The notes under the pieces are model-generated. The model was given only the letters and a program-made list of their open reading frames with translations. It was not told the origin of the DNA and searched no databases. A stretch of DNA of 64,000 nt, from assembly GCF_003003775.1 (NCBI RefSeq), contig NZ_PVWJ01000001.1, positions 21,078 through 85,077 of the forward strand, read 5' to 3'. Position 1 is the stretch's first letter. The number at the start of each line of letters is the position of its first letter. The translations under genes and the position numbers were made by a program. This stretch comes from Merismopedia glauca CCAP 1448/3 (GTDB taxonomy: Bacteria > Cyanobacteriota > Cyanobacteriia > Cyanobacteriales > CCAP-1448). Positions 53,721 through 62,500 of the stretch are shown one piece after another.

Positions 53721-53746
53721 GTAGAGACGTAGCACTGCTACGTCTC
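53721..53746. repeat. Palindromic repeat GAGACGTAGCA
   Basis: GAGACGTAGCA (53724-53734), one base, TGCTACGTCTC (53736-53746), preceded by GTA. Variant of the element at 33303-33331; here in the 55-base gap between gdmH and hypA. Confidence 0.8.
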
Positions 53747-53768
53747 CTTCCCGCCCCCAGGAGCAATT

Positions 53769-54149
53769 ATGCACGAAACTGACATGACTAAAGCCTTAAT
53801 TATGACAGTAAAAGATTGGTGGTTAGCGCAACCAGACAAGCCTCAAGTGTCCCAAGTGCATTTGACGGTGGGGAAATTTACCTGTGTCGAACCAGCGAGT
53901 TTAGAATTTGCCTTTCAAGTCCAGACCCGCCATACCTTTCTAGCCAACGCTGAACTAATCATTAGAGAAACTCCTTTAATTGCCTTTTGTCACCCTTGTC
54001 AGCAGGAGTATCGTCCAGAAATCGGCATTCAGTATGCTTGTCCGATTTGTCACTCACCAATGGAAGATATTCGTTCTGGACGAGAACTGAAAATTGACCG
54101 AATTGAATACAATTCCCAAGTGGAATCATACTATGCACCAAACCTTTAA
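53769..54149 (+). CDS. hypA: HypA-like nickel chaperone for guanidine hydrolase
   Basis: 126 residues. Begins [10 protein letters not shown] with the Ni-binding His2, and carries a zinc site with CHPC and CPIC pairs ([18 protein letters not shown]). HypA normally delivers nickel to hydrogenase, but no hydrogenase gene is near. In this operon its paralog would load nickel into the guanidine hydrolase (GhaA role, established for Synechocystis). It overlaps the hypB start by 17 bases. Confidence 0.88.
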   Translation: MHETDMTKALIMTVKDWWLAQPDKPQVSQVHLTVGKFTCVEPASLEFAFQVQTRHTFLANAELIIRETPLIAFCHPCQQEYRPEIGIQYACPICHSPMEDIRSGRELKIDRIEYNSQVESYYAPNL

Positions 54150-54849
54150 CGCTGCCCTAGAAATCAACCTCCTGCACGCCAATCAAGCAGGTGCAGACCA
54201 TAACCGAAGTCATTTTGATGAGTGGGGGATTACTTGTTTCAACGTGATGAGTAGTCCTGGTGCTGGCAAAACTGTATTGCTAGAGCGATCGCTTGCCACC
54301 TTGGGCGCTCAGTTCAAAATAGCCGTAATTGAAGGAGATATGACCACCGAATTAGATGCAGATAGGCTGCGTCAATATGGCGTGCCCGTAATTGCAATTA
54401 ATACAGGTCGCTCGTGTCATCTCGATTCCAAAATGGTCGCTGGAGGAATTCATCGTTTAGCCCATGAATACAATCCCAGAGAATTTGAGCTAGTTATCGT
54501 CGAAAATGTCGGTAATCTGGTTTGTCCGGCTGAATTTGAAGTTGGAGAACACGCCAAAATCGCCTTACTCAGTATTACCGAAGGAGAAGACAAACCCCTC
54601 AAATATCCAATCATGTTTCAAGCGGCTGACTGTTTACTAATTACCAAAATGGATTTAGCGCCCTATTTAGAAGTAGATATCAATCAAATCGTCGCCAATG
54701 TCAGACAAATCAACCCTTACGTCACCATTATTCCCGTTTCCGCCAAGACTGGAGAGGGTCTAGAAACTTGGTTTGAGTGGGTTCGCCGTCAAATACATCA
54801 AAAAAGTGAGCATCAGCTTCCTCTATCAATATCTTGTGCAAATCAATAA
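54133..54849 (+). CDS. hypB: HypB-like GTPase, nickel insertion for guanidine hydrolase
   Basis: 238 residues from ATG 54133 (a TTG at 54094 lies further inside hypA). SIMIBI GTPase: Walker [52 protein letters not shown] (metal-binding Cys-His), [18 protein letters not shown] and [12 protein letters not shown] (G4 N/TKxD-like). The His-rich N-terminus of some HypB proteins is absent. It acts with HypA to insert nickel; the operon context points to guanidine hydrolase as client. Confidence 0.9.
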   Translation: MHQTFNAALEINLLHANQAGADHNRSHFDEWGITCFNVMSSPGAGKTVLLERSLATLGAQFKIAVIEGDMTTELDADRLRQYGVPVIAINTGRSCHLDSKMVAGGIHRLAHEYNPREFELVIVENVGNLVCPAEFEVGEHAKIALLSITEGEDKPLKYPIMFQAADCLLITKMDLAPYLEVDINQIVANVRQINPYVTIIPVSAKTGEGLETWFEWVRRQIHQKSEHQLPLSISCANQ

Positions 54850-54871
54850 ATAGAACGACCAACAACCAACG

Positions 54872-55921
54872 ATGAAAAAGCGATCGCTCCTCCAGTACTG
54901 CATTATCTCTATCATTACCTTATGCGTTGCTGTCGGTTGCTCCAATCCTGCAACCCAAATTAAAACTAATAGCGAAACTGGTACAAGTGCCCCTGTGAGT
55001 GCAAATCTAGTCAGATTAGGCTTTAGTGCTTGGCCTGGTTGGTTTCCTTGGCAAGTGGCTCAAGACCAAGGAATTTTTGCCGCTAATAAGACACCTGTAG
55101 ACCTGAAATGGTTTGATGGCTATCTAGAATCTATCAGCACCCTTAATACTGGACAAATTGATGCTAATAGCCAAACTTTGGGAGATACAGTCAGTTCTAT
55201 AGGTGGTGGAACCGATCTAGTCGTTGTTTTGACTAATGATAACTCTACGGGCAATGATAAAGTGATTGCCCGCCCTGGCATTAACTCAGTCGCCGATCTC
55301 AAAGGGAAAAAAGTTGCTGCGGAAGAAGGAACTGTAGATCACTTTCTCTTACTTCAAGGGCTGAAAAAAGCAGGTTTATCGGCAAAAGATATTCAATTTG
55401 TGCCCTTAGAGACTGGTAAAGCTGCTACCGCCTTTGTTGGAGGTCAAGTTGATGCGGTGGCTGTTTTTGCTCCTTTTACTACCCAAGCCTTAAAACGTGG
55501 TGGTAGTAAAGAACTCTTTAGTTCTAAAGATTTTCCTGGATCGATTTCCGATCACTTGGTATTCACTCGTAAGTTTGTCAACGAACATGGCGACCTAGTT
55601 CAAGGGTTAGTGAATTCCTGGTTTGCCACTTTGGACTATATCAAAGCCAACCCCGACAAAGCTTACGAAATCATGGCGAAACGGGCTGGGGTCAGTATTG
55701 AAGAATACAAACAATATGCTGATGGCACCAGTATCTTCAGTGTTGAGCAAAACTTGAAAGCTTTCCCAGTAGGGAACAATATGGCTTCTTTGCCATTTGC
55801 AGCTAAACAGATGAGTCAATTTCTCAATGAAGTTGGTTTAGTCAAAACCCAACCAGATCTGAGCAAGTTGTTTGACGATCGCTTTGTCAAAGCCTATGCC
55901 GAAAAAGCGCCAAAATCTTAG
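54872..55921 (+). CDS. ABC transporter substrate-binding lipoprotein (NitT/TauT-like), probably guanidine import
   Basis: 349 residues. Lipobox AVGC (Cys about 23), then the NMT1/SsuA-like fold: VRLGFSAWPGWFPWQVAQDQ, GIFAANKTPVDLKWFDGYLE, INSVADLKGKKVAAEEGT and GQVDAVAVFAPFTTQALKRG. It sits 22 bases after hypB in the riboswitch-controlled operon. Homologs in Synechocystis (Sll1080-1082) were earlier labelled nitrate/taurine-like. Guanidine as ligand is inferred from the operon and riboswitch. Confidence 0.85.
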   Translation: MKKRSLLQYCIISIITLCVAVGCSNPATQIKTNSETGTSAPVSANLVRLGFSAWPGWFPWQVAQDQGIFAANKTPVDLKWFDGYLESISTLNTGQIDANSQTLGDTVSSIGGGTDLVVVLTNDNSTGNDKVIARPGINSVADLKGKKVAAEEGTVDHFLLLQGLKKAGLSAKDIQFVPLETGKAATAFVGGQVDAVAVFAPFTTQALKRGGSKELFSSKDFPGSISDHLVFTRKFVNEHGDLVQGLVNSWFATLDYIKANPDKAYEIMAKRAGVSIEEYKQYADGTSIFSVEQNLKAFPVGNNMASLPFAAKQMSQFLNEVGLVKTQPDLSKLFDDRFVKAYAEKAPKS

Positions 55922-55976
55922 CCATTTAGCGTAAATCTAGGAGTAAGTTCCATTGCAATCCTGAGATACTCTGTTT

Positions 55977-56828
55977 ATGAGTCAACCCGACAAACCACAC
56001 TCGATTCAATCACTGATCAAGCCAAGAACTATGGGTTCTACAGTTTTTTGGCGACTAGCAGAAGACATTCCTCGTCCGTTGAATCTCACTTTACTGATTA
56101 CCTCTCTCACCTTACCTTTGCTGATTTGGTGGTTAATCACCACTTTCGGCAAGATCGATCCTAAATTTCTACCGTCCCCAGGTAACGTTTTAGAAGCTGG
56201 TGGGCGCTTGTGGACTAGTGGGGATTTGCTCAAAGATACGGTAGCTAGTCTGTGGCGGGTAGGAGTAGGGTTTTCTTTAGCGGCACTACTTTCAATTCCC
56301 GTAGGGGTGATGATGGGGAGTTTTCCCAGTATTCGGGCACTACTAGAACCTTTATTTGGTTTAATTCGCTATATGCCCGCCCCAGCTTTTATTCCCTTGC
56401 TAATTCTCTATCTAGGGATTGGTGAAGAACCCAAAGTTACCCTGATTTTTATCGGCGTATTTTTCTTCAACTCCTTGATGGTGATGGATACCGTTAAATT
56501 CGTCCCCAAAGACCTCATTGAAGCTACCTATATGCTGGGCGGAAATCGGCGGGAAGTCTTAACTCAAGTAATTTTGCCCCATGTCCTACCTGGAATTATT
56601 GATGCTTGTCGCATTAACTTGGCGGCTGCATGGCAATTAGTAATTGTTTCCGAGTTGATTGCTGCTACCGAAGGATTGGGCAGAAGAATTAGTGTAGCGG
56701 GGCGATTTCTGAGAACTGATGAGATTTTTGTCGGGTTGATTGTGATTGGGACGATCGGTTTGACATTCGATTTAATGTTCCAATATCTCTTGCAAGTTAC
56801 CTGTAACTGGTCTAGTCAAAAACGTTGA
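55977..56828 (+). CDS. ABC transporter permease (NitT/TauT-like), probably guanidine import
   Basis: 283 residues, about six membrane segments. The EAA loop region EATYMLGGNRREVLTQVILP and HVLPGIIDACRINLAAAW is typical of the SsuC/TauC type. It lies 55 bases after the binding protein gene. A 165-base gap containing a 48-bp repeat separates it from the ATPase gene. Confidence 0.87.
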   Translation: MSQPDKPHSIQSLIKPRTMGSTVFWRLAEDIPRPLNLTLLITSLTLPLLIWWLITTFGKIDPKFLPSPGNVLEAGGRLWTSGDLLKDTVASLWRVGVGFSLAALLSIPVGVMMGSFPSIRALLEPLFGLIRYMPAPAFIPLLILYLGIGEEPKVTLIFIGVFFFNSLMVMDTVKFVPKDLIEATYMLGGNRREVLTQVILPHVLPGIIDACRINLAAAWQLVIVSELIAATEGLGRRISVAGRFLRTDEIFVGLIVIGTIGLTFDLMFQYLLQVTCNWSSQKR

Positions 56829-56834
56829 ATTTTA

Positions 56835-56882
56835 GGCATTGCTGATTTGAAGTATGAATTGTTGATTGTTGATTGTTGATTG
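56835..56882. repeat. 48-bp repeat with ATTGTTG heptamers, copy 2
   Basis: Identical to 46047-46094, inserted between two genes of the guanidine operon. TTCTGAC heptamers follow at about 56913-56927. Confidence 0.9.
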
Positions 56883-56993
56883 GGTTTTCTTTCGCCCTGC
56901 TCTCTCACTATTCTGACTTCTGACTTCATGCACTAGTTCATACCTTGATTCAGCAACGTTGAATTTTACTATTTTATTTAGGACTTTTAATCT

Positions 56994-57770
56994 ATGTTTC
57001 TCCAAATTGACAACCTGTGCAAAAACTTTAATACCAAGAATGGTACTTTAACCGTCCTCAAAAATATCAATATGGCGATCGCCCAAGGTGAATTTATTTG
57101 TGCTGTGGGTGCATCTGGTTCGGGTAAATCTACATTGTTGCGACAAATCGCTGGACTCGATACCCCGACAATAGGAGAAGTCAGAATCGAGGGTCAACGA
57201 GTTATAGCACCTGGTCCCGATCGCGGAATGGTATTTCAGCACTATACCCTTTACCCTTGGATGAGTGTCCAGGATAATGCCGAATTTGGACTCAAACTCC
57301 AGGGAATTCCCAAAAAAGTGCGGAGAGAGCAAGCTAGCTACTACCTCAGTGTAGTGGGATTATCAGCATTTGCTAAGGCTTTACCCAAAGAACTGTCGGG
57401 AGGGATGAAGCAGCGAGTAGCTATAGCTCGTGCCTTAGCTTCAGAACCCAAAATTCTCCTCATGGATGAACCTTTTGGCGCTTTAGATGTGCATACCAAG
57501 GAATCAATGCACGAATTCATGCTGGATTTGTGGCAACGTACCAACATCACTATTTTTATGATTACCCACGATGTAGAGGAAGCAGTATTCCTTTCCAATC
57601 GCATTTATGCCCTCGGTTCTCGTCCTGGTACAGTCAGAAAGGAAATCCAGATTAAACTACCTCATCGCAATGCTACCGTGAAACGCCATTCCATCTTCCA
57701 CGACTACCGAGATGAATTGATGGATCTGCTGCGTCAACACGGTCAAGAAGCGATGCTAGCAGCAGCCTAA
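56994..57770 (+). CDS. ABC transporter ATPase (NitT/TauT-like), probably guanidine import
   Basis: 258 residues. Walker A GASGSGKSTLLRQIAG, the Q-loop region GMVFQHYTLYPWMSV, signature LSGGMKQRVAIARALA, Walker B ILLMDEPFGALD and ITHDVEEAVFLSNRI are all present. The C-terminal LYGS-like segment (YALGSRPGTVRKEI) is usual for SsuB/TauB. Last gene of the guanidine cluster. Confidence 0.9.
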   Translation: MFLQIDNLCKNFNTKNGTLTVLKNINMAIAQGEFICAVGASGSGKSTLLRQIAGLDTPTIGEVRIEGQRVIAPGPDRGMVFQHYTLYPWMSVQDNAEFGLKLQGIPKKVRREQASYYLSVVGLSAFAKALPKELSGGMKQRVAIARALASEPKILLMDEPFGALDVHTKESMHEFMLDLWQRTNITIFMITHDVEEAVFLSNRIYALGSRPGTVRKEIQIKLPHRNATVKRHSIFHDYRDELMDLLRQHGQEAMLAAA

Positions 57771-57928
57771 GCATTGAGTGTCCACTCTAGTCAAAATCGT
57801 CCTAACACTACTCAGATAGACCAGATAATCCAGACATTCAAAAAGCGATAAGTAAAGCACCCTCTGCTAACTGCTGTAAGATATAATCTATCTGCGGTGC
57901 AAGTGGATGCAAGACAAGGAAGTGAGCT

Positions 57929-59266
57929 ATGGCGCAGTGGCAGCAAGTTCCAGGTGGAGTAACGGCTCCCAAAGGTTATCGAGCGGCTGGAATTATTGCT
58001 GGACTAAAGCCTTCAGGATTGCCGGATTTGGCTTTGATAGTTTCTGATGCTGAGGCGATCGCAGGTGGAGTATTTACCACCAGTCAGGTTAAAGCTGCTT
58101 GTGTCGATTATTGTCGCCAGCGCCTTCAAGCCAAACACAGCATTCGTGCCATCTTGTGCAATTCGGGACAAGCTAATGCCGCTACTGGAAATCAAGGCTG
58201 GCTGGATGCCTTAGAAAGTGCCATGCTGCTGGGACAAGTTTTGAACATTTCTTCCGATTCAGTCTTGTTAGCTTCTACTGGAGTCATCGGACGACGGATT
58301 AATATGGAAGCTTTGAAAAAGGGCATCCCCCAAGTAGTTGCCGCTTTATCGCCTGCGGGTGGAGATACAGCAGCACAAGCTATTGTCACGACAGATTTAG
58401 TCACCAAATCCATTGCTTTAGAAATTAAGATCGGCGATCGCCCCGTGCGAATTGGAGGTATGGCTAAAGGTTCGGGGATGATTCACCCGAATATGGCAAC
58501 AATGCTGGCTTTCGTCACCTGCGATGCGGCAGTTTCGACCTCATTGTGGCAGAAAATGGTCGCCAGAGCCGCCGAAAAAAGTTTTAATCAAATTACCGTC
58601 GATGGCGATACTAGTACCAACGATAGCCTGATCGCCCTAGCTAATGGCGAATCTAGAACCCCAGCCATCACTGAAGCAGGAGCAGAAGCTGAAAAACTAG
58701 AAGCTATGCTGACGGAGGTATGTCAATATTTAGCCAAAGCGATCGCCTCTGATGGAGAAGGTGCAACTTGCTTAATCGAAGTCGTAGTAACTGGTGCCAC
58801 AGATGATGAAGCTGCCCGCCAGGTAGCTAAGACCATTGTTGGCTCATCTTTAGTCAAATCGGCTATTTTTGGCAGAGATCCCAATTGGGGGAGAATTGCT
58901 GCCGCCGCAGGACGTGCTGGAGTTATCTTTGAACAGGAAAATCTTCGGATTCAGTTAGGAGATTTCTTACTGATGGAAAATGGACAGCCTCTAAAATTTG
59001 ATGCGGAAGCTGCCAGTAATTATCTCAAGCAAGTAGCAGCAAATCGTCAATCTGTAGAGTTAGTTAGTACGAATACTAGCAATGACCTGATGTTAGTCAC
59101 TTCTGGCGAACCTACGGCTTTTACTCGTCCTCCCTCACCTCTAGATTTCACCGCTAATACAGTCTTAATCAATGTCGCGATCGGCAATGGTTCTGGTATG
59201 GGTAAAGCTTGGGGCTGCGACTTGAGTTACGATTATGTCAAAATTAACGCTGAATATACTACCTAA
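57929..59266 (+). CDS. argJ: Bifunctional glutamate N-acetyltransferase / amino-acid acetyltransferase
   Basis: Arginine synthesis: transfers acetyl from N-acetylornithine to glutamate and can also use acetyl-CoA. 445 residues, about 30 longer than most cyanobacterial ArgJ. Self-cleavage occurs before the nucleophilic Thr191 (NMATMLAF). AILCNSGQANAATG, GGMAKGSGMIHPNMATMLAF, TVDGDTSTNDS, IFGRDPNWGRIAAAAGRAGV and the terminal CDLSYDYVKINAEYTT are conserved. The additional residues lie near the C-terminus between YLKQVAANRQ and TVLINVAIGNGSG. HIP1 sites occur in the gene. Confidence 0.94.
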   Translation: MAQWQQVPGGVTAPKGYRAAGIIAGLKPSGLPDLALIVSDAEAIAGGVFTTSQVKAACVDYCRQRLQAKHSIRAILCNSGQANAATGNQGWLDALESAMLLGQVLNISSDSVLLASTGVIGRRINMEALKKGIPQVVAALSPAGGDTAAQAIVTTDLVTKSIALEIKIGDRPVRIGGMAKGSGMIHPNMATMLAFVTCDAAVSTSLWQKMVARAAEKSFNQITVDGDTSTNDSLIALANGESRTPAITEAGAEAEKLEAMLTEVCQYLAKAIASDGEGATCLIEVVVTGATDDEAARQVAKTIVGSSLVKSAIFGRDPNWGRIAAAAGRAGVIFEQENLRIQLGDFLLMENGQPLKFDAEAASNYLKQVAANRQSVELVSTNTSNDLMLVTSGEPTAFTRPPSPLDFTANTVLINVAIGNGSGMGKAWGCDLSYDYVKINAEYTT

Positions 59267-59278
59267 TCAGCTATAGTA

Positions 59279-59340
59279 CCGATTCCCGACTCCCGACTCC
59301 CGTAGCCGCAGGCTGCGCGCAGCGCATATCCCGATTCCCC
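59279..59340. repeat. Degenerate STRR (CGATTCC/CGACTCC) with inserted GC-rich segment
   Basis: CCGATTCCCGACTCCCGACTCC, then a GC-rich GTAGCCGCAGGCTGCGCG segment capable of pairing, then more CCCGATT units. Between argJ and the convergent pfkA. Confidence 0.75.
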
Positions 59341-59376
59341 GACTTCTGCAAGAAGTTTAATGTCAACGGGATGACT

Positions 59377-60438
59377 CTACTGACCCACATAAATGCCCAG
59401 CGCGCGTGCCGTTTGCACTAAATCACTGTGAGGGGCAACCGCGAGTGGACTGAGTTCTCGAACCTGTTCAATCGGAACCGCAACTACCTGTCCATTCTGC
59501 CAAGCCACCATCTGATGGGATTGACCCTTGGCAATCAGATCGACTGCTGTTTTGCCAAAGGCTGCTGCGGTTAGGCGATCGAGGGCAGAAGGAATGCCAC
59601 CTCGCTGGATATGCCCTAAAACGGAAACCCGTGTATCTACCGGATAGGCACTGCATTCGGCGATACAATCGGCAATATACTGCCCTTTGCTACAGGATAG
59701 TTTTTGATTGGATCGGGAGTTTGCATCATGGGTGGGATGAATTCCTTCTGCCACAACGATGATTGCAAATCTCCGTTGCCAGCGATCGCGCAGTTCGGCT
59801 AGATGGCGACACACTTCTTTAATTGAGTAAGAGATTTCGGGAATTAAAATTACATCGGCTCCACCAGCAATACCTGAATGAAGCGCCAAATGTCCAGCCT
59901 CGCGCCCCATAACTTCTACCACCATGACGCGATCGTGACTTGCTGCGGTAAAGGTCAGCCAATTGAGGGCATTTGTGATGGTGTTAACTGCCGTATCGAA
60001 ACCGATCGCTCTTTCTGTCAGTGCCACATCATTATCGATGGTTTTAGGAATGGCAATGAACTGCCAGTTACCATGCAACGCCAGTTGACTCAAAATAGCG
60101 ATACTGCCATCGCCTCCAATACCAATCAGGGCATCCAGTTCCAATGCTTGATAACTGGCAATCATTTCGTCGATGCAAGCCAGGGTATTCCCTTTATTGA
60201 TCGTTCCCAAAATGGTTCCACCCATACTCAAAAGTGGATCGATGCCGCGCAAATCGAAACTATGCATATGGAGCGGAATCACCTGACGTTCCATTAACCC
60301 TTGAGTGGCATAAGGAATTCCGAATACTTGCCAATCGTAGGTGAGGGTAGCATGGCTCACTACGGCTCGAATCACGGCATTGAGTCCAGGGCAGTCGCCG
60401 CCGCTAGTCAAAATGCCCAGTTTGGTCGGTTTTTTCAT
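59377..60438 (-). CDS. pfkA: 6-phosphofructokinase
   Basis: 353 residues from ATG 60438, chosen because AGAGG lies 5-6 bases upstream and the product then starts MKKPTKLGILTSGGDCPGLN; an ATG 20 codons earlier (60498) is possible. Phosphorylates fructose-6-phosphate. GIGGDGS carries Gly at the position (E. coli 104) that marks ATP use, while PKTIDND carries Lys at the position (E. coli 124) where E. coli has Gly; this Gly/Lys combination is seen in several ATP-PFK subgroups. VEVMGREAGHLALHSG and GHIQRGGIPSALDR complete the substrate site. Confidence 0.9.
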   Translation of the reverse strand: MKKPTKLGILTSGGDCPGLNAVIRAVVSHATLTYDWQVFGIPYATQGLMERQVIPLHMHSFDLRGIDPLLSMGGTILGTINKGNTLACIDEMIASYQALELDALIGIGGDGSIAILSQLALHGNWQFIAIPKTIDNDVALTERAIGFDTAVNTITNALNWLTFTAASHDRVMVVEVMGREAGHLALHSGIAGGADVILIPEISYSIKEVCRHLAELRDRWQRRFAIIVVAEGIHPTHDANSRSNQKLSCSKGQYIADCIAECSAYPVDTRVSVLGHIQRGGIPSALDRLTAAAFGKTAVDLIAKGQSHQMVAWQNGQVVAVPIEQVRELSPLAVAPHSDLVQTARALGIYVGQ

Positions 60439-60635
60439 GAAACCTCTGCTGATTTGGAGAGATGTCAGACCAAAGTCATCAAGACGTAAAAAATCCATGA
60501 CGACTGAGACAATCCCCCGTGAATTGGGAAGCCTACACTGACCTGTTAGTGCAGTGTAGGTAGCTCACATCCCTATGTTAATGTCAAGTTAATGTGAATA
60601 AAAGCCCTTTCTGACTTTTGACCAACGGTAATTCA

Positions 60636-62093
60636 ATGCTGCAAAAACGAGAAAAAACGGGTATTTATGGACTTGATGAACTGTTAGAAGGGGGTTTAAT
60701 TGCCAATCGCGCTTACCTAATTCGGGGTGGTCCAGGATGTGGCAAAACTACTCTAGGCTTGCATTTTTTAGCCACGGGCAGTAGCCAAGGTGAGCCAGGA
60801 CTGTTTATTACCCTGAGCGAAGCAGCAGCACAAATTCAAAGTCATGCTGAAGCGCTCGAATTAGATCTGAACCACATCACCTTTTTAGATCTCAGTCCCA
60901 GTTCCGAGTTTTTCACAGAAGTCCAAACTTATGACATCTTTTCTCCAGCCGAAGTGGAGCGAGAACCGACTACTCGTCGGATTATTGAGCAAGTTGAACT
61001 CCTAAAACCCAAACGCATCTTTATCGACGCGATGACGCAGTTTAGGTATCTGGCGACAGATACATTTCAGTATCGCAAACAGGTACTGTCGTTTATTCGG
61101 TTTTTGCTCGATGGGGGAGCTACAGTCTTATTTACCTCAGAAAGTAGTGTTGAGGCTCCTGATGATGACCTGCAATTCATCAGCGATGGGGTGATTCAAG
61201 TCGTCTTTTCCTCACAGGGACGCTCGATCGCCATTACTAAATTTCGCGGATCTGGTTTTCAAAGTGGCGATCATTCCTTGCATCTGTCTAGCAAAGGTAT
61301 GGAAGTCTATCCCCGTCTCAAACCAGGAGAGCATCGCCGTGAGTTTGTGCTGGAGGCGATTCCTTCGGGAATTCCTGAATTGGACACCCTCATGCACGGC
61401 GGCATCGAACGCGGCACTGTGACGATTATTAGCGGTCCGAGTGGAGTCGGCAAAACCACTGTGGGGCTGCAATTTATGAAAGAAGCAGCAGGACGGGGCG
61501 AGCGATCGGTAGTCTACACTTTTGAGGAAGAAGCAGAAATTCTGCTATCCCGTTGTGAATCGATTAACATTCCCGCCCGAACGATGGTGGAGCGGGGTAC
61601 GCTGTCGGTGGTTAAAGTTGAACCCCTGCAATATACCCCCGATCGGTTTGCCCGCATGGTTCGTGAAGAAGCCGAAGTCAACAACGCTCAGATTGTGATG
61701 ATTGATAGTGTCGCTGGCTATCGGCTCTCTCTTAACGGTGAAGATCTGGTGCCCCATATCCATGCTCTGTGTAAGTATCTCGCTAATATGGGCGTGACGG
61801 TGTTGCTGATTAATGAAGTGGGAACGGTGGCTAGCGAGTTTCGAGCCACCGATGTGGGAATTACCTATCTGGCAGATAACTTTGTATTTTTAAGGTATTG
61901 GGAACGCCAGATTAACGGGGTGACTGAAATCCGCAAAGCAATTGGGGTGTTGAAAAAGCGGCTATCAGATTTTGAAAAAAACTTACGAGAGCTACAAATT
62001 ACCCGCTATGGCATTAAAGTTGGAGAACCGATGCCGGGACTGCAAGGCATTCTCAGTGCCACTCCCTGGTTTACAAAAGCCGAGGGGCAGTAA
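60636..62093 (+). CDS. KaiC-like circadian-clock-type ATPase
   Basis: 485 residues from ATG 60636 (an in-frame TTG at 60618 is ignored). Two RecA-like KaiC domains: Walker A GPGCGKTT (about 32-39) and GPSGVGKTT (about 268), with FIDAMTQF and MIDSVAGY as Walker B segments and ELDTLMHGGIERGTVTIISG opening the second half. This is a KaiC paralog, not the clock KaiC itself: no kaiA or kaiB is near and the C-terminal phosphosite region is different. It is followed by a receiver-domain protein and a histidine kinase in one operon, the usual arrangement for KaiC-like signalling modules. Confidence 0.88.
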   Translation: MLQKREKTGIYGLDELLEGGLIANRAYLIRGGPGCGKTTLGLHFLATGSSQGEPGLFITLSEAAAQIQSHAEALELDLNHITFLDLSPSSEFFTEVQTYDIFSPAEVEREPTTRRIIEQVELLKPKRIFIDAMTQFRYLATDTFQYRKQVLSFIRFLLDGGATVLFTSESSVEAPDDDLQFISDGVIQVVFSSQGRSIAITKFRGSGFQSGDHSLHLSSKGMEVYPRLKPGEHRREFVLEAIPSGIPELDTLMHGGIERGTVTIISGPSGVGKTTVGLQFMKEAAGRGERSVVYTFEEEAEILLSRCESINIPARTMVERGTLSVVKVEPLQYTPDRFARMVREEAEVNNAQIVMIDSVAGYRLSLNGEDLVPHIHALCKYLANMGVTVLLINEVGTVASEFRATDVGITYLADNFVFLRYWERQINGVTEIRKAIGVLKKRLSDFEKNLRELQITRYGIKVGEPMPGLQGILSATPWFTKAEGQ

Positions 62094-62104
62094 GTACCAA
62101 ATTC

Positions 62105-62500
62105 ATGGAAGCGAACCAATCCTCTCACCAAATTGAATCACCTTTGCTTTTGGCAGTAGACCGCAACCCGCGAAACCTAGAGTTGCTGAAGCAATTTCTC
62201 GATCGCTCTGGGTTTCAAACTATTACTGCCCATTCATTAGAAGGTTTGGCTCAAACTCTGGCGGAAACCTCCCAAATTCAACTGGCATTGATTGATATTT
62301 CGGGTTTCGATCGCCAGATCTGGACATACTGCGAACAATTGCGATCGCAACAGATTCCTTTTCTGATTCTGTTACCTAAACAAAGTACGGCAATTCAGGA
62401 AGAAGGCTTGTCTCACGGCGCTCAGGGGATGTTGGTGAAACCGCTCGTGACTAGAGAACTGTTGGCACTGATTCGGAGTTTCTTGGAGGTGCAGGTTTGA
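62105..62500 (+). CDS. Response regulator receiver protein
   Basis: 131 residues, a single receiver domain: LLLAVDRNPRNLELLKQFLD, then ALIDISGFDRQ with the probable phospho-accepting Asp, and MLVKPLVTRELLALIRSFL with the conserved Lys-Pro. The usual Asp pair near the N-terminus is reduced to one (VDRN), so phosphorylation may be weak or altered. Lies 11 bases after the KaiC-like gene; its TGA overlaps the start of the kinase gene. Confidence 0.85.
   Translation: MEANQSSHQIESPLLLAVDRNPRNLELLKQFLDRSGFQTITAHSLEGLAQTLAETSQIQLALIDISGFDRQIWTYCEQLRSQQIPFLILLPKQSTAIQEEGLSHGAQGMLVKPLVTRELLALIRSFLEVQV

Noticed and set aside
60636..62093. Annotation as the core clock protein KaiC
   Set aside because: No kaiA/kaiB nearby, different C-terminus, and linked to a receiver and kinase; a KaiC paralog is more likely.
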